DNA from: Saprospiraceae bacterium
GTDB taxonomy: Bacteria; Bacteroidota; Bacteroidia; Chitinophagales; Saprospiraceae
DNA: 64,000 nucleotides
Assembly (NCBI GenBank): GCA_041392805.1
Contig: JAWKLJ010000002.1
Coordinates: 387,001-451,000, forward strand
Direction of reading: 5' to 3'
Positions 26,372 through 35,283 of this stretch are shown piece by piece. The notes beneath the pieces were generated by a model. The model did no database searches and was not told the origin of the DNA. It saw only the letters and a program-made list of their open reading frames with translations. The translations under genes and the position numbers were made by a program. Position 1 is the stretch's first letter, and each line of letters begins with the position of its first letter.

Positions 26372-27766
26372 TTAAGCCGGTAGTTTAAGGTGAAAAGATT
26401 TTACCCTGGTTAAAGCCTCGTAGCCCAGACTAGACAAGGTGTAGCCCTTGCCGGAATCTTTGACACCAGTCCAGGCAAGGGCAGGGTCCAGGTAATCGCA
26501 GCGGTTCATGAAACAGGTTCCCGTTTCTAACTGGTCACCTAGCCGAATGGCAGCAGCCGTATCGGCCGTCCAAATGGAGGCGGTAAGGCCATAGGGGCTG
26601 TCATTCATCAGCCTGAGAGCCATGGCGTCGTCTTTGACCGGCATAATGCCGACCACAGGGGCAAAACTTTCTATTTTCATAATGTCCATCGAATGATCTA
26701 CATCCACCAGTATTTGTGGTGCCATGTAAGGTGTTCCAACCTGATGGTGTACAAAAAGGCGCTCATCAATAAGTGCTTTGGCTCCTTTGGAAATCGCCTG
26801 CTGGATTTGTTTTTGGGCAAAAGCAGCCGCCTCCGTTCTTACCATTGGTCCCAGAGTGGTTTCTGGCAAAAGCGGATTGTCCAGGACATAGGTTTTGGCT
26901 AGCGCTACTGCACCCTCCACAAAATCCTTGAACAAAGATTCGTGTACATAAATGCGTTCTATCCCGCAGCAAGATTGCCCCGAATTAAAAAATGCCCCAT
27001 CTACTAAATTTTCAATGGCATTCTCCAGCGCCGCATCAGATCGGACGTAAGCAGGGTCCTTCCCTCCTAATTCGAGGCCGGCGCTAATAAAACGCTCATT
27101 CACTGCCCTTTGTATGGCCTTTCCACCTTGTACCGAGCCCGTAAAAGCGACATAGCTAATCCTTGGATCTCCAATAACCTTGGCTACCTGCGGGTGCGAG
27201 AGGTGCAAAAACTGAAAAACGCCTGGAGGTAACCCGGCATAAGCAAAGGCGGCGGCATAACGCTCGGCACAAAGCGGGGTCTGCTCGGCATGCTTCAGTA
27301 TAACCGTATTTCCAGCCAATAACGCAGGGAAAATGACATTGACGGAAGTCAAATAAGGATAATTCCAAGGGGCCAATACCAAAACAGTGCCGATAGGTTC
27401 CTTGCGAATAAAGCGCTGAAAACCTTCCTGACCGCCCACTTTAATATCGGCTAGCGATGCTTCAGCGACCTCTATCATATACCTCGCCCGCTCCTGAAAT
27501 CCTTTGGTAATTTCAAACGGCGTATATCGGATGGGGCGCCCCATTTGTCGGGTCAATTCCTCGCCGATTTCCGCCGCATGCTGCACAAAGTATTCCACCG
27601 CTTTCTCCAGTATGGCTATCCGGTCAAAGAGCGGGGTATTTCGCCATGCCTTTCTGGCCGCGACAGCAGCTGCCAAGGTCGCCTCAATGTCCTTCCCCGC
27701 CGCATGCGTTCTTTCTACAAAAACGGCCCCATCAATGGGGCTTATGGTCTGTATGGTTGTACCCAT
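26372..27766 (-). CDS. NAD(P)-dependent aldehyde dehydrogenase
   Basis: The 464-residue enzyme has the superfamily motifs: APWNYPYL near residue 132, the cofactor loop FTGSVQGGK near 208, GLELGGKDP with the general base near 232, and the nucleophile in FNSGQSCCGIERIYV near 268. In the cluster it would oxidise a gamma-glutamyl-amino-aldehyde (or another aldehyde) to the acid. It lies between the SDR gene and the amidotransferase gene, all on the same strand. Confidence 0.94.
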   Translation of the reverse strand: MGTTIQTISPIDGAVFVERTHAAGKDIEATLAAAVAARKAWRNTPLFDRIAILEKAVEYFVQHAAEIGEELTRQMGRPIRYTPFEITKGFQERARYMIEVAEASLADIKVGGQEGFQRFIRKEPIGTVLVLAPWNYPYLTSVNVIFPALLAGNTVILKHAEQTPLCAERYAAAFAYAGLPPGVFQFLHLSHPQVAKVIGDPRISYVAFTGSVQGGKAIQRAVNERFISAGLELGGKDPAYVRSDAALENAIENLVDGAFFNSGQSCCGIERIYVHESLFKDFVEGAVALAKTYVLDNPLLPETTLGPMVRTEAAAFAQKQIQQAISKGAKALIDERLFVHHQVGTPYMAPQILVDVDHSMDIMKIESFAPVVGIMPVKDDAMALRLMNDSPYGLTASIWTADTAAAIRLGDQLETGTCFMNRCDYLDPALAWTGVKDSGKGYTLSSLGYEALTRVKSFHLKLPA

Positions 27767-27827
27767 TAAAATGTTTTTTTATCTTTTTAAAGGTGGCTAC
27801 CGTGGAGAACCCTCACGTGGGGGTGCC

Positions 27828-28601
27828 TTATTCTGGCGTTACATAAGCTGCCGTGATCCCGCCATCTACCAGGAATTCTGCGCCCGTCATATAGGAAGAT
27901 TCATCCGAGGCCAGGAACAAGGCAGCATAGGCCATTTCGCGTGCCTCTCCAAAGCGTCCCATCGGAACATGCACCAGGCGCCGTTGTTTTTTCTCCTCCG
28001 TATTGAGAAAATTCATCAGTAAATCAGTCCGCAAAGGTCCGGGGCTAAGGGCATTCACCCGAATATTTTGCCGGGCATGGATGACCGCCAGTTCCCGGCT
28101 CATAGCAAGAACGGCCCCTTTGCTGGCTGTATAGGCCAGCTGAGGCGTGGCTGCTCCCAAATGCGCCACAAAAGACGCCGTATTGATGATCGATCCACCT
28201 CCAGCCCTGGCTATTGCCGGAATCCCATATTTGCAGCCAAAAAATACGCCCTTGACATTGATGGCCATGGTGAGGTCAAAAACTGCCTCTGAAGTCGACA
28301 TGGCATTCCCATCATCATCATGCATAATCCCTGCATTATTGAACAAGATGTGCAAGGCTCCATAGGTCTGCTCTGCAAAAGCAATCATCTGTTCACAATC
28401 TGTTGCCTTGGATACATCCGCATGAAAAAAGGCGGCTTCCCCGCCGCCATCTTTGATCTGTTTTACCGTATCGTGGCCTTTATCGACATTGATATCAACG
28501 ACGATGATTTTTGCCCCTTCTTGGGCAAAAAGGAGGGCAGTGGCTTCTCCAATTCCGCTACTTGCCCCTGTGATTAGGGCAACCTTGTTTTCTAAACGCA
28601 T
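27828..28601 (-). CDS. SDR-family oxidoreductase
   Basis: I start this gene at 28601 (MRLENKVALITGASSGIGEA), which gives the usual SDR N-terminus; an upstream ATG lies in a fragment of repeat family A. The 257-residue protein has TGASSGIG, an acidic strand end (IIVVDIN, favouring NAD), FNNAG, and the catalytic Y and K in LAYTASKGAVLA, plus the C-terminal GAEFLVDGGITAAY. In the amine cluster it would suit oxidation of the hydroxyl of a gamma-glutamyl-alkanolamine to the aldehyde taken by the next enzyme. Confidence 0.93.
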   Translation of the reverse strand: MRLENKVALITGASSGIGEATALLFAQEGAKIIVVDINVDKGHDTVKQIKDGGGEAAFFHADVSKATDCEQMIAFAEQTYGALHILFNNAGIMHDDDGNAMSTSEAVFDLTMAINVKGVFFGCKYGIPAIARAGGGSIINTASFVAHLGAATPQLAYTASKGAVLAMSRELAVIHARQNIRVNALSPGPLRTDLLMNFLNTEEKKQRRLVHVPMGRFGEAREMAYAALFLASDESSYMTGAEFLVDGGITAAYVTPE

Positions 28602-28624
28602 GTTAGCTGTTTTCGAAGGTATAT

Positions 28625-28830
28625 TAATGTGTTTCTTTGCTTTCAATGGCAATTTCAATGGGCCCTTTTCTTAAACCATATAAGAAATATAAGGGCATAT
28701 AAGAAAATACGTGCCGACCCCTTAAATGACCTTAAGTGTCTTATATGGTTCAAAAAAGCTATGCCCAAGCCAAACCTCCAATACCTCTTTCCCTCCAATA
28801 CCTCCACGTCCAAAAAAAACTCAAGCCCCC
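28625..28830. repeat. Family A repeat fragment, locus 2
   Basis: One copy of TTTCAATGGCAATTTCAATGG (the complement of the 12-mer tandem unit) is followed, about 110 bases later, by AAACCTCCAATACCTCTTTC, CTCCAATACCTCCACGTCC and an A-run. These are the same pieces as in the 24 kb and 44 kb blocks, in the orientation of the latter. It fills the gap between the SDR and the glutamine-synthetase-like gene. Confidence 0.8.
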
Positions 28831-30207
28831 CTAAATCCTTTCAAAATAACGCTTCCGCTCCCAATCGGTCACAGAACGATTAAACGCTTGCAGTTCGGTC
28901 TTATAGAAATGGGTATAATGCTGGACCGCTTTTTCTCCGAAAGCCGATTTGGCAAAAGCGCTTTGACTAAACTGCTCTACCGCATCGGCAAGGGTATAAG
29001 GAACCCTGGGCAAATTTTTGGCAGCATAAATATCGCCTTCAAAAATACCAGGTGGCTCTATTTGTTTGGCAATGCCATCGAGGCCAGAGGCGAGGGAAGC
29101 CGCAAAGGCCAGATAAGGATTGCAATCGGCGCCAGGAATCCGGCATTCGATCCGCAAACTCGGGCCTTTCCCCACCACCCTAAAACCCGCCGTCCGATTG
29201 TCATAACTCCAGGCCAAACGCGTAGGCGCCCAGGAGCCATCCACATATCGCTTATAGGAATTAATGGTCGGTGCATAAAAGGGCATCACATCTGGTACGT
29301 GCGCAATCCAGCCGCCGAGAAACCATCGAAAAATATCAGAGCCTTGCACTGGACCAAAAGCTTGATCACCAACGAAAGCATTTTGACCATCTTTCCATAG
29401 GCTAATATGAATGTGGCAACTCGAGCCCGCCCTGTCTTCGTGGTACTTGGCCATAAAGGTAACCGAAATACCCATCTGATCGGCCAGTTCTTTCAGGCAT
29501 TGTTTGTAGACGACATGCCGATCGGCCATTTCCATTGCACTGGCATATCGGACATTGAGCTCGTGTTGGCCCAGGCCCCATTCTCCCTTGGAGTTTTCAA
29601 CGGGTACTCCAGAGTTTTTTAAATGTTTTCTGGCGGCAGCCGTAAAATATTCCGTTCTCGTTCCTTGCAAAATGTGGTAGTCTTCCAGGTACCAACCGAC
29701 CGGTTCCAGGTCGTGGTAGTGCTGTTGAAAGGCTGATTTATAGCTGTTTTCAAATACGTAATATTCTAATTCTGAGGCAGCCAAACAATCCAAACCCATG
29801 TGAGTGGCTTTGTTCAGTTGTTGATGGAGGAGCGACCGAGGTCCCTCAGGTATTAAAGCATGCGTCTTGTCGCTTTTGAGGTCGCAGAGCACCATAGCTG
29901 TTTTATCTAGCCAAGTTGCTACCCGTAAAGTATTCAAATCCGGCACGAGGTGAAAATCGCCATAACCCAGCTCCCAGTTGGCAAAGGTATAGCCAGGGAC
30001 TGGTTCCATTTCCATGTCCGTGGTGAGGAGGTAATCACAGCCATGGGTTCCATCCTGTATAATATTTTCGACAAAAAAATCAGCATCAAAACGCTTGCCA
30101 ACCAATCGGCCATAATGATCGGTGAAGGCGACGATCACCGTTTCGATCGCTTCCTCTTTTACCATTTCCACTAATTGCCCAGCTGTGAGCATTCCTTTAT
30201 TCTCCAT
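28831..30207 (-). CDS. Glutamine-synthetase-family gamma-glutamylamine ligase
   Basis: The start at 30207 (MENKGMLTAGQLVEMVKEE) is chosen because the longer frame runs into hairpin element D2. The 458-residue product has the beta-grasp N-domain (IVAFTDHYGRLVGKRF) and the catalytic domain with ELEYYVFE, GLGQHELNVRYA, FMAKYHEDRAGSSCHIHISL, SYDNRTAGFRVV and RIECRIPGADCNPYLA. It resembles PuuA/GlnT/GlnA4-type enzymes that ligate glutamate to amines rather than housekeeping GlnA. Alongside an ethanolamine-type permease, SDR, aldehyde dehydrogenase and amidotransferase, it most likely activates an imported amine as its gamma-glutamyl derivative. Confidence 0.9.
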   Translation of the reverse strand: MENKGMLTAGQLVEMVKEEAIETVIVAFTDHYGRLVGKRFDADFFVENIIQDGTHGCDYLLTTDMEMEPVPGYTFANWELGYGDFHLVPDLNTLRVATWLDKTAMVLCDLKSDKTHALIPEGPRSLLHQQLNKATHMGLDCLAASELEYYVFENSYKSAFQQHYHDLEPVGWYLEDYHILQGTRTEYFTAAARKHLKNSGVPVENSKGEWGLGQHELNVRYASAMEMADRHVVYKQCLKELADQMGISVTFMAKYHEDRAGSSCHIHISLWKDGQNAFVGDQAFGPVQGSDIFRWFLGGWIAHVPDVMPFYAPTINSYKRYVDGSWAPTRLAWSYDNRTAGFRVVGKGPSLRIECRIPGADCNPYLAFAASLASGLDGIAKQIEPPGIFEGDIYAAKNLPRVPYTLADAVEQFSQSAFAKSAFGEKAVQHYTHFYKTELQAFNRSVTDWERKRYFERI

Positions 30208-30237
30208 GTCAAGCTTTGTAAAATACATTAGTAGTAT

Positions 30238-30360
30238 GACGGAAATAAATGCTATCACTTTTTTCAAAGATTCGCGAATATTTTCACACAACTTCCATTC
30301 TGTCAGTTGCTTTGAAAATTTTAGCGAATCAAAAGTGGTATCATTTATTTTTCTTCCGTC
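30238..30360. repeat. GACGG/CCGTC hairpin element, copy 2 (long form)
   Basis: GACGGAAATAAATGCTATCA at the left and TGGTATCATTTATTTTTC plus TTCCGTC at the right are inverted repeats, with further pairing of TTTTCAAAGATTCGC and GCTTTGAAAATTTTAGCGAA-type segments inside. The right arm encodes the last residues (RRKKNK) and the stop codon of the permease. A deletion form in the opposite orientation is at 56930-56997. Confidence 0.8.
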
Positions 30361-31648
30361 TCTTAAACCCCAAATAGGCTAAAAATAAAATGCTAAAGTA
30401 AACAATCGCCAATATAGGATTATAAATCGTGACCGCTAAAAGTGCCACACTGGCAATAATTAACGCAATGATGGGCGACAAAGGATAGAAGGGGACTTTG
30501 AAAGGCCGTTCCAAGTCGGGTTCTTTTTTTCGGAGTACCAATAAAGCAACCATTGAAATAATATAAAGGGTGAGTGCACCAAAACAAGCAATGGTGATGA
30601 TCTCACCTGTTTTACCTGTAAACAAAGCAATAATACCTATCAGCATATTGACCAATAAGGCATTGGCGGGGGTGCGAAATCGGCTGTGTACTGCCCCCAA
30701 GGCTTTGGGTGCAAAGCCAACCCTGCCAAACTCAAAGGTGGCGCGGCCGGCAGCCAGTATAATGCCGTGAAAGGAGGCAACCAGGCCAAACAAGCCGATA
30801 AACGTAACGGCCTTGTACATGATATGGCCCTGCCCTAATGCCCGGTTCAGCGCCAGCGGGAGCGGGGAATCGGAGGCCGCCGCGCCTGGCTCTGGATAAA
30901 CAACAGCTTCCCAGCCATCGACGCCAACGGAGGCGGAAAAGGTGAGCAGGCACAACACGACCAGGGTCAGAATAGCGGAACCAAAGCCAATCAGGACATT
31001 GCGTTGCGGGTTGATGGTCTCCTCAGCGACGTTAGCGACCCCCTCGATGGCCAAAAAGAACCAAATGGCAAAAGGAATGGCGGCAAAAGCGCCGCCCCAA
31101 CCATTGGGCAAGGCGTTTTTAGTCAAATTTTCATACTCAAAAGAGGGTAAAGCCGCCCCAGCAAAAATGAGCAATTCGCCTACGGCTATGATCGTGATGA
31201 TTAACTCAAAGGAAGCTGCCGCTTTTACACCATAAATATTTAAGCCCGTAAAAATCAGATAGGCGGCGATCGCCATCGCTAATATGGGGACCCCCGGCAA
31301 AAAGATCTGGAGATAGGCGCCTATAGCAAAAGCAATAGCTGGAGGCGCAAAAATGAACTCAATGTTTTGCGCCATACCTCCTAAAAAGCCAAGGTCCTTC
31401 CCTAAGGCTCGCATGGCATAATCGAATACACCACCCGCTTTAGGAATGGCACAGGCCAGCTCCGTATAACTAAAGGTAAAGGTCAGGTACATGATGATGA
31501 TAAAAAAGGTCGCCACAGCTAACCCTAAGGTTCCTCCCTTTTCCAGGCCAAGGTTCCAGCCAAAATACATGCCTGAAATCACATAACCTACGCCCAATCC
31601 CCATAACATCAGGGGCCCCAGGGTTTTCTTTAATGCTTGATCCGCCAT
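30341..31648 (-). CDS. Amino acid-polyamine-organocation permease, ethanolamine-permease type
   Basis: The start at 31648 (MADQALKKTLGPLMLWGLG) is chosen because upstream codons run through a simple-repeat array. The 435-residue product has about 12 membrane segments. The first helix, GVGYVISGMYFGWNLG, and the following FSYTELACAIPKAGGVFDYA closely resemble ethanolamine permeases of the APC superfamily. A basic tail RRKKNK at the C-terminus is encoded by the arm of a hairpin repeat. It stands upstream of the gamma-glutamylamine ligase and would import the amine that the cluster degrades. Confidence 0.88.
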   Translation of the reverse strand: MADQALKKTLGPLMLWGLGVGYVISGMYFGWNLGLEKGGTLGLAVATFFIIIMYLTFTFSYTELACAIPKAGGVFDYAMRALGKDLGFLGGMAQNIEFIFAPPAIAFAIGAYLQIFLPGVPILAMAIAAYLIFTGLNIYGVKAAASFELIITIIAVGELLIFAGAALPSFEYENLTKNALPNGWGGAFAAIPFAIWFFLAIEGVANVAEETINPQRNVLIGFGSAILTLVVLCLLTFSASVGVDGWEAVVYPEPGAAASDSPLPLALNRALGQGHIMYKAVTFIGLFGLVASFHGIILAAGRATFEFGRVGFAPKALGAVHSRFRTPANALLVNMLIGIIALFTGKTGEIITIACFGALTLYIISMVALLVLRKKEPDLERPFKVPFYPLSPIIALIIASVALLAVTIYNPILAIVYFSILFLAYLGFKRRKKNK

Positions 31649-31709
31649 TGGAAAGTATGTTTTAGTGTGTTTAAATTTGGACTTTTGATGCTTTCGGTAA
31701 GCTTCCGTT

Positions 31710-31955
31710 TTCCAGGCTAAAAGTGGGGAAAATGGGAAGTGGGAAGTGGGAAGTGGGAAGTGGGAAGTGGGAAGTCGGAAGTGGGAAAATTGCGCACCTG
31801 AGCTTTTCCGCCTTCCCACTTCCACTGCACACCTCCGCTTTTCCGCCTTCCCACTTCCGATTTCCCCTTTCCCTGCGCACCTCCGCTTTTCCGCCTTCCG
31901 CCTTCCCACTTTCAACCTTCCGACTTCCGCCTTCCGCCTTCCCCTGATCTCCCCG
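31710..31955. repeat. (GGGAAGT)n simple-repeat array (family B), locus 1
   Basis: After a conserved leader CGTTTTCCAGGCTAAAAGTGG the plus strand has about seven tandem GGGAAGT units with single-base variants, then switches to a pyrimidine-rich half made of CTTCCGCC, CTTCCCACTTCC and CGCTTTTCCGCC. Four GGG runs separated by AAGT fit the canonical G-quadruplex pattern, and the purine and pyrimidine halves can also pair with each other. A second copy with the same leader lies at 53190-53515 in the same orientation. It separates the permease from the hydrolase upstream. Confidence 0.88.
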
Positions 31956-31958
31956 CCA

Positions 31959-33920
31959 TTACGGCCTATTTACAAAAAAATAGCGTATTCTACAGGCATG
32001 GCCTTTGCTTCGTTCGTCCTTACCTTCAGCTATCCGAATTTGCAGACGATGTTGTTGAGGCGTTAAATCCGTTGCCAAAGTATAGTACCACGGCAAGTGC
32101 AACTGTGCACTCCATTGCGTAAACAGGTTTTGGGTTTGCCAGGGCCCTTTGTCTATGCGGTATTCAATAGTGCCTGCATCTTGGCCTGCCGCGACTGCTA
32201 TTCCCACTGCTTTTCCCTGAAAATCAAATGAAAGCTTGCTCCCTGCTTTCTCACTAATGAGCATCGGTACATTTACATAATTGGCTCGCGTTCCCGTTTG
32301 ATCCTGTGGTTTCCAGGCAGGGTCTATTCGCCAGCCTTTGGGCAAATTTATCGTCGTTGCGGCTATCAAATAGCCACTATCATAGGATTGGGGGTCGAGG
32401 GGAGCGGGGAGTGGGTAGTTGACTAACTGCCCCCCCCGGTTGCCTGAGTTGGAAAAGGCTGTTTCTAGCAGGTGGATAATAGACCTGGCGTAGACACCCT
32501 GGCCAAAGGGAGAAGGGTGGAGGTCTTTGAAATCGTTTTTCCAGGTAAATTCTCCCTGGTTAATTCTATCGGTCACTTCCTTAGCCAGGTTAATGCTTGG
32601 AAGGTTATAGTGTATGGCTACTTTTTCATGGTTTTGAATGACAGCAGGTACACGCCCTTCGTTATAATCCTTCATCTTATCTGGGTCAACAAAATGCATC
32701 AAGACGACCTCGGCTGCTGGGTTCGCCTTTTTCACATGCCGCACAATTCCTTCCATTCCACGGATTTGCTCCTGGTCCGTTCGGCCATTGGTTTGGTCGT
32801 TAACGGCGGCTTCTTCAAAGAGCAAATCAATGGGGCCTTTTGACAAGATGTCGCGTTCCAATCGGAAGGCACCAGGGGTGGAGCCCATCGAAGGAATGCC
32901 CGCAGCGATAAATTCAAAAGTTGTCTCAGGAAATCGTTTTTGCAGGTAGAGACAAACACTGTCTCGCCATCCGGAGTTATAGGTAATAGACCCTCCTAAA
33001 AAGGCGACTCGTCCTTTTTTTTCTCTTTCGAAGGTGCGTTGGGCATTAGGGAGTCCACCTCTCATGGCATGGTAATTGGATGGATCCAAAGTCGTTTTGG
33101 GAGTAGCATAATATTTAATAAAATCCGCCACCAAGCGTGGGGTTTCAATGGGGAAATGGTGCCCGTCCAGCGATTGTTCGCCTTGGGTGCAAGGCACAAT
33201 AGTCGCTATTCCACCCAGTTTGACGTATCGGTCCACCAGCGTAAAAGTGTTTTCGGAAGCCGGAACATGTTGGTCTTCCAGGCCAATCATATGGAGAACA
33301 GGAATTTTTGCTGCAGCTAATGCCTCAAGTCCATCAATGGGATTATTTCTATAAGCCTTCGCTTCTTCATCGGAGGCAAAGCCATAGGCTAATTTCAATT
33401 TTGCCCAATCCCCTTCACTCCCTTTTCCTACACCAAAACCGCCTGGCCAGCTTTTGAAATCACAAACAGGCGCCTCTGCATAAATACAACTGACCTTATC
33501 AGGGTGTTGCTTTGCCCAATTGTATACAAATAAACCACCTCGACTGACCCCATTCAAGGCAACCCGCTCATTTAATTGGTAGTTCTGTAGCAAATAAGCA
33601 TAAAATTTATCCCAAATCTCCATTGCTTTAGGACTCCCGTAAAGGTCGTTGGTATTAATAAAGGCTACATGAAAGCCTTCGGAAACCAAAAGGCTATCCG
33701 CTTCGGTATGCCAATTGGGGAAGCGGGCCCGCCACATCCAGGGATGGCCCGGAAGGGCCTTTTTAGGCACCACAAGCGTGGCTTCAGTTTGACCAATGCT
33801 AAAATGGAGTTGCTGAAAACCTTTCCAGTCGGATGAACTTATATTTTCTTGGGCATGACTATTAAAAAAACTAAATAGAAAGAGAACACCTAAATAAACC
33901 CGAATAGTAATGGCCTTCAT
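31959..33920 (-). CDS. Secreted alpha/beta-hydrolase plus SGNH-hydrolase fusion with C-terminal beta domain
   Basis: The 653-residue protein has a signal peptide (1-23, ending SHAQ). Residues about 35-275 form an alpha/beta-hydrolase domain with the nucleophile elbow GVSRGG near 123 and a late histidine in DGHHFPIE. Residues about 300-480 form an SGNH/GDSL esterase: GGSITYNSG (Ser), AAVNDQTNGR (Asn block) and KDLHPSPFG (Asp-His). A beta-rich C-terminus (about 500-653) resembles accessory domains that finish polysaccharide esterases. Two independent ester-cleaving centres in one exported chain suggest action on an acylated polymer; the substrate is unknown. Confidence 0.88.
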   Translation of the reverse strand: MKAITIRVYLGVLFLFSFFNSHAQENISSSDWKGFQQLHFSIGQTEATLVVPKKALPGHPWMWRARFPNWHTEADSLLVSEGFHVAFINTNDLYGSPKAMEIWDKFYAYLLQNYQLNERVALNGVSRGGLFVYNWAKQHPDKVSCIYAEAPVCDFKSWPGGFGVGKGSEGDWAKLKLAYGFASDEEAKAYRNNPIDGLEALAAAKIPVLHMIGLEDQHVPASENTFTLVDRYVKLGGIATIVPCTQGEQSLDGHHFPIETPRLVADFIKYYATPKTTLDPSNYHAMRGGLPNAQRTFEREKKGRVAFLGGSITYNSGWRDSVCLYLQKRFPETTFEFIAAGIPSMGSTPGAFRLERDILSKGPIDLLFEEAAVNDQTNGRTDQEQIRGMEGIVRHVKKANPAAEVVLMHFVDPDKMKDYNEGRVPAVIQNHEKVAIHYNLPSINLAKEVTDRINQGEFTWKNDFKDLHPSPFGQGVYARSIIHLLETAFSNSGNRGGQLVNYPLPAPLDPQSYDSGYLIAATTINLPKGWRIDPAWKPQDQTGTRANYVNVPMLISEKAGSKLSFDFQGKAVGIAVAAGQDAGTIEYRIDKGPWQTQNLFTQWSAQLHLPWYYTLATDLTPQQHRLQIRIAEGKDERSKGHACRIRYFFVNRP

Positions 33921-34179
33921 GGATGAGGATATTGATTTTCAGGAAAAGTAATAAACTTGGCTCATATATAGGAATGAGTGCTAAATAAAATACCTTCATG
34001 ATTTGTTCTTTTTCGATCAAGGCTTTATTAAAACGGCTATCTTTTATGGTGGGCAGGCTAGTCATAGACACTTTTTTGACTGATCGTGATATTATGTCGG
34101 TCAAAAACCTTTGCATTGGCTATTTTTTAAACCTATATTGTTCCCTCTTTTTGAACTGAATATTAAATGACCTTATCGG
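33921..34179. other. Divergent intergenic region, no gene called
   Basis: This spacer separates the minus-strand hydrolase from the plus-strand phosphofructokinase and must hold promoters for both. A minus-strand frame crosses it (to 34116) but overlaps the hydrolase start and has no coding character, so it was not called. I see no clear operator. Confidence 0.5.
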
Positions 34180-35283
34180 ATGAAAAAAAAAATACTCGTT
34201 AGTACAGGAGGTGGTGATTGCCCAGGTTTAAATGCAGTGATTCGAGGAATTTTCAAGGCGGCTAAAAAATCAAAAGAATGGGAGGTGTGGGGATGTATGG
34301 AGGCATTGAACGGCATAGACGCTACACCACCTGAGATTATAAAATTAACACCAAAAAGAACGGCGGGGATTCATGTAAAAGGCGGAACGATCTTGAAGAC
34401 TTCTAATTCAGCCAATCCATTAGCCTATCCTGTACTGCAACCTGATGGCAAGATTATACGCATAGATCGCACCCAAGAAATTGCCGATAAAATTAAGGAA
34501 CTTGGTTTTCATGCCCTTATAAATATTGGTGGGGATGGAAGTCAAACGATTTCACAGGCTTTGCATGAAAAGGGTTTAAATGTGATCGGTGTACCCAAAA
34601 CCATTGACAATGACTTGTCTGCCACTGACCTTACGTTTGGCTTTACGACCGCTGTGCAAATTGCGACAGACTGTTTTGACAAATTGGTTACTACTGCAGA
34701 AAGCCATCATCGGGTGATGATCATGGAAGTCATGGGCCGTGATGCGGGTTGGATCGCCCTTCACACGGCCGTAGCTGGAGGTGCTGAAATTTGCTTAATA
34801 CCAGAAATCCCCTACGACATAGAAAAAATCGTAGAACGGATAAACAAGCGATTTAAGAAAGGACGCGGTTTTGTCAATATCGTTATTTCAGAAGGTGCCA
34901 AGCCACGCGGAGGGGAGGTGGTGGCCACCCTGGCTGCCGATCCTAAAGACGAGCACATGAAGCTAGGCGGCATCTGCAATGCGCTGCGTTATCAGCTTGA
35001 AAAGCACAAGAACATGCCTAAAGTCCAGGTTCGTTCGACCATACTTGGCCACATCCAGCGAGGAGGTACGCCGATGGCCTTTGATCGGATCCTGGCGACT
35101 GCGATGGGGGTTAAAGCTTTTGAATTGGTCAAGGCAGGTGACTTTGGCAAAATGGTATCCTTTCAGAGCAATGAAATCACCAGTGTGCCTATCAAAGAGG
35201 CCATTGCGGAGTATAATTATGTGTCTAAGGATCACTACCTGGTGCATGTCGCCAGGTCAATTGGGATATCTTTTGGGGATTAA
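34180..35283 (+). CDS. pfkA: 6-phosphofructokinase family protein (mixed ATP/PPi motif)
   Basis: The 367-residue enzyme starts with MKKKILVSTGGGDCPGLNAVIRG (phosphoryl-donor loop) and carries INIGGDGSQTI (donor site), VPKTIDNDLSATDLTFGF (catalytic TIDND), IMEVMGRDAGWIALH (substrate) and LGHIQRGGTPMAFDRILA. The glycine in GGDGS is the ATP-type residue, while the lysine in PKTIDND is the residue typical of the PPi-using and mixed group, so this is a group III-type enzyme; donor preference cannot be fixed by eye. It would catalyse the committed step of glycolysis. It stands alone. Confidence 0.92.
   Translation: MKKKILVSTGGGDCPGLNAVIRGIFKAAKKSKEWEVWGCMEALNGIDATPPEIIKLTPKRTAGIHVKGGTILKTSNSANPLAYPVLQPDGKIIRIDRTQEIADKIKELGFHALINIGGDGSQTISQALHEKGLNVIGVPKTIDNDLSATDLTFGFTTAVQIATDCFDKLVTTAESHHRVMIMEVMGRDAGWIALHTAVAGGAEICLIPEIPYDIEKIVERINKRFKKGRGFVNIVISEGAKPRGGEVVATLAADPKDEHMKLGGICNALRYQLEKHKNMPKVQVRSTILGHIQRGGTPMAFDRILATAMGVKAFELVKAGDFGKMVSFQSNEITSVPIKEAIAEYNYVSKDHYLVHVARSIGISFGD

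Noticed and set aside
33871..34116. Minus-strand frame upstream of the hydrolase
   Set aside because: It overlaps the hydrolase signal peptide in another frame and has no coding character.
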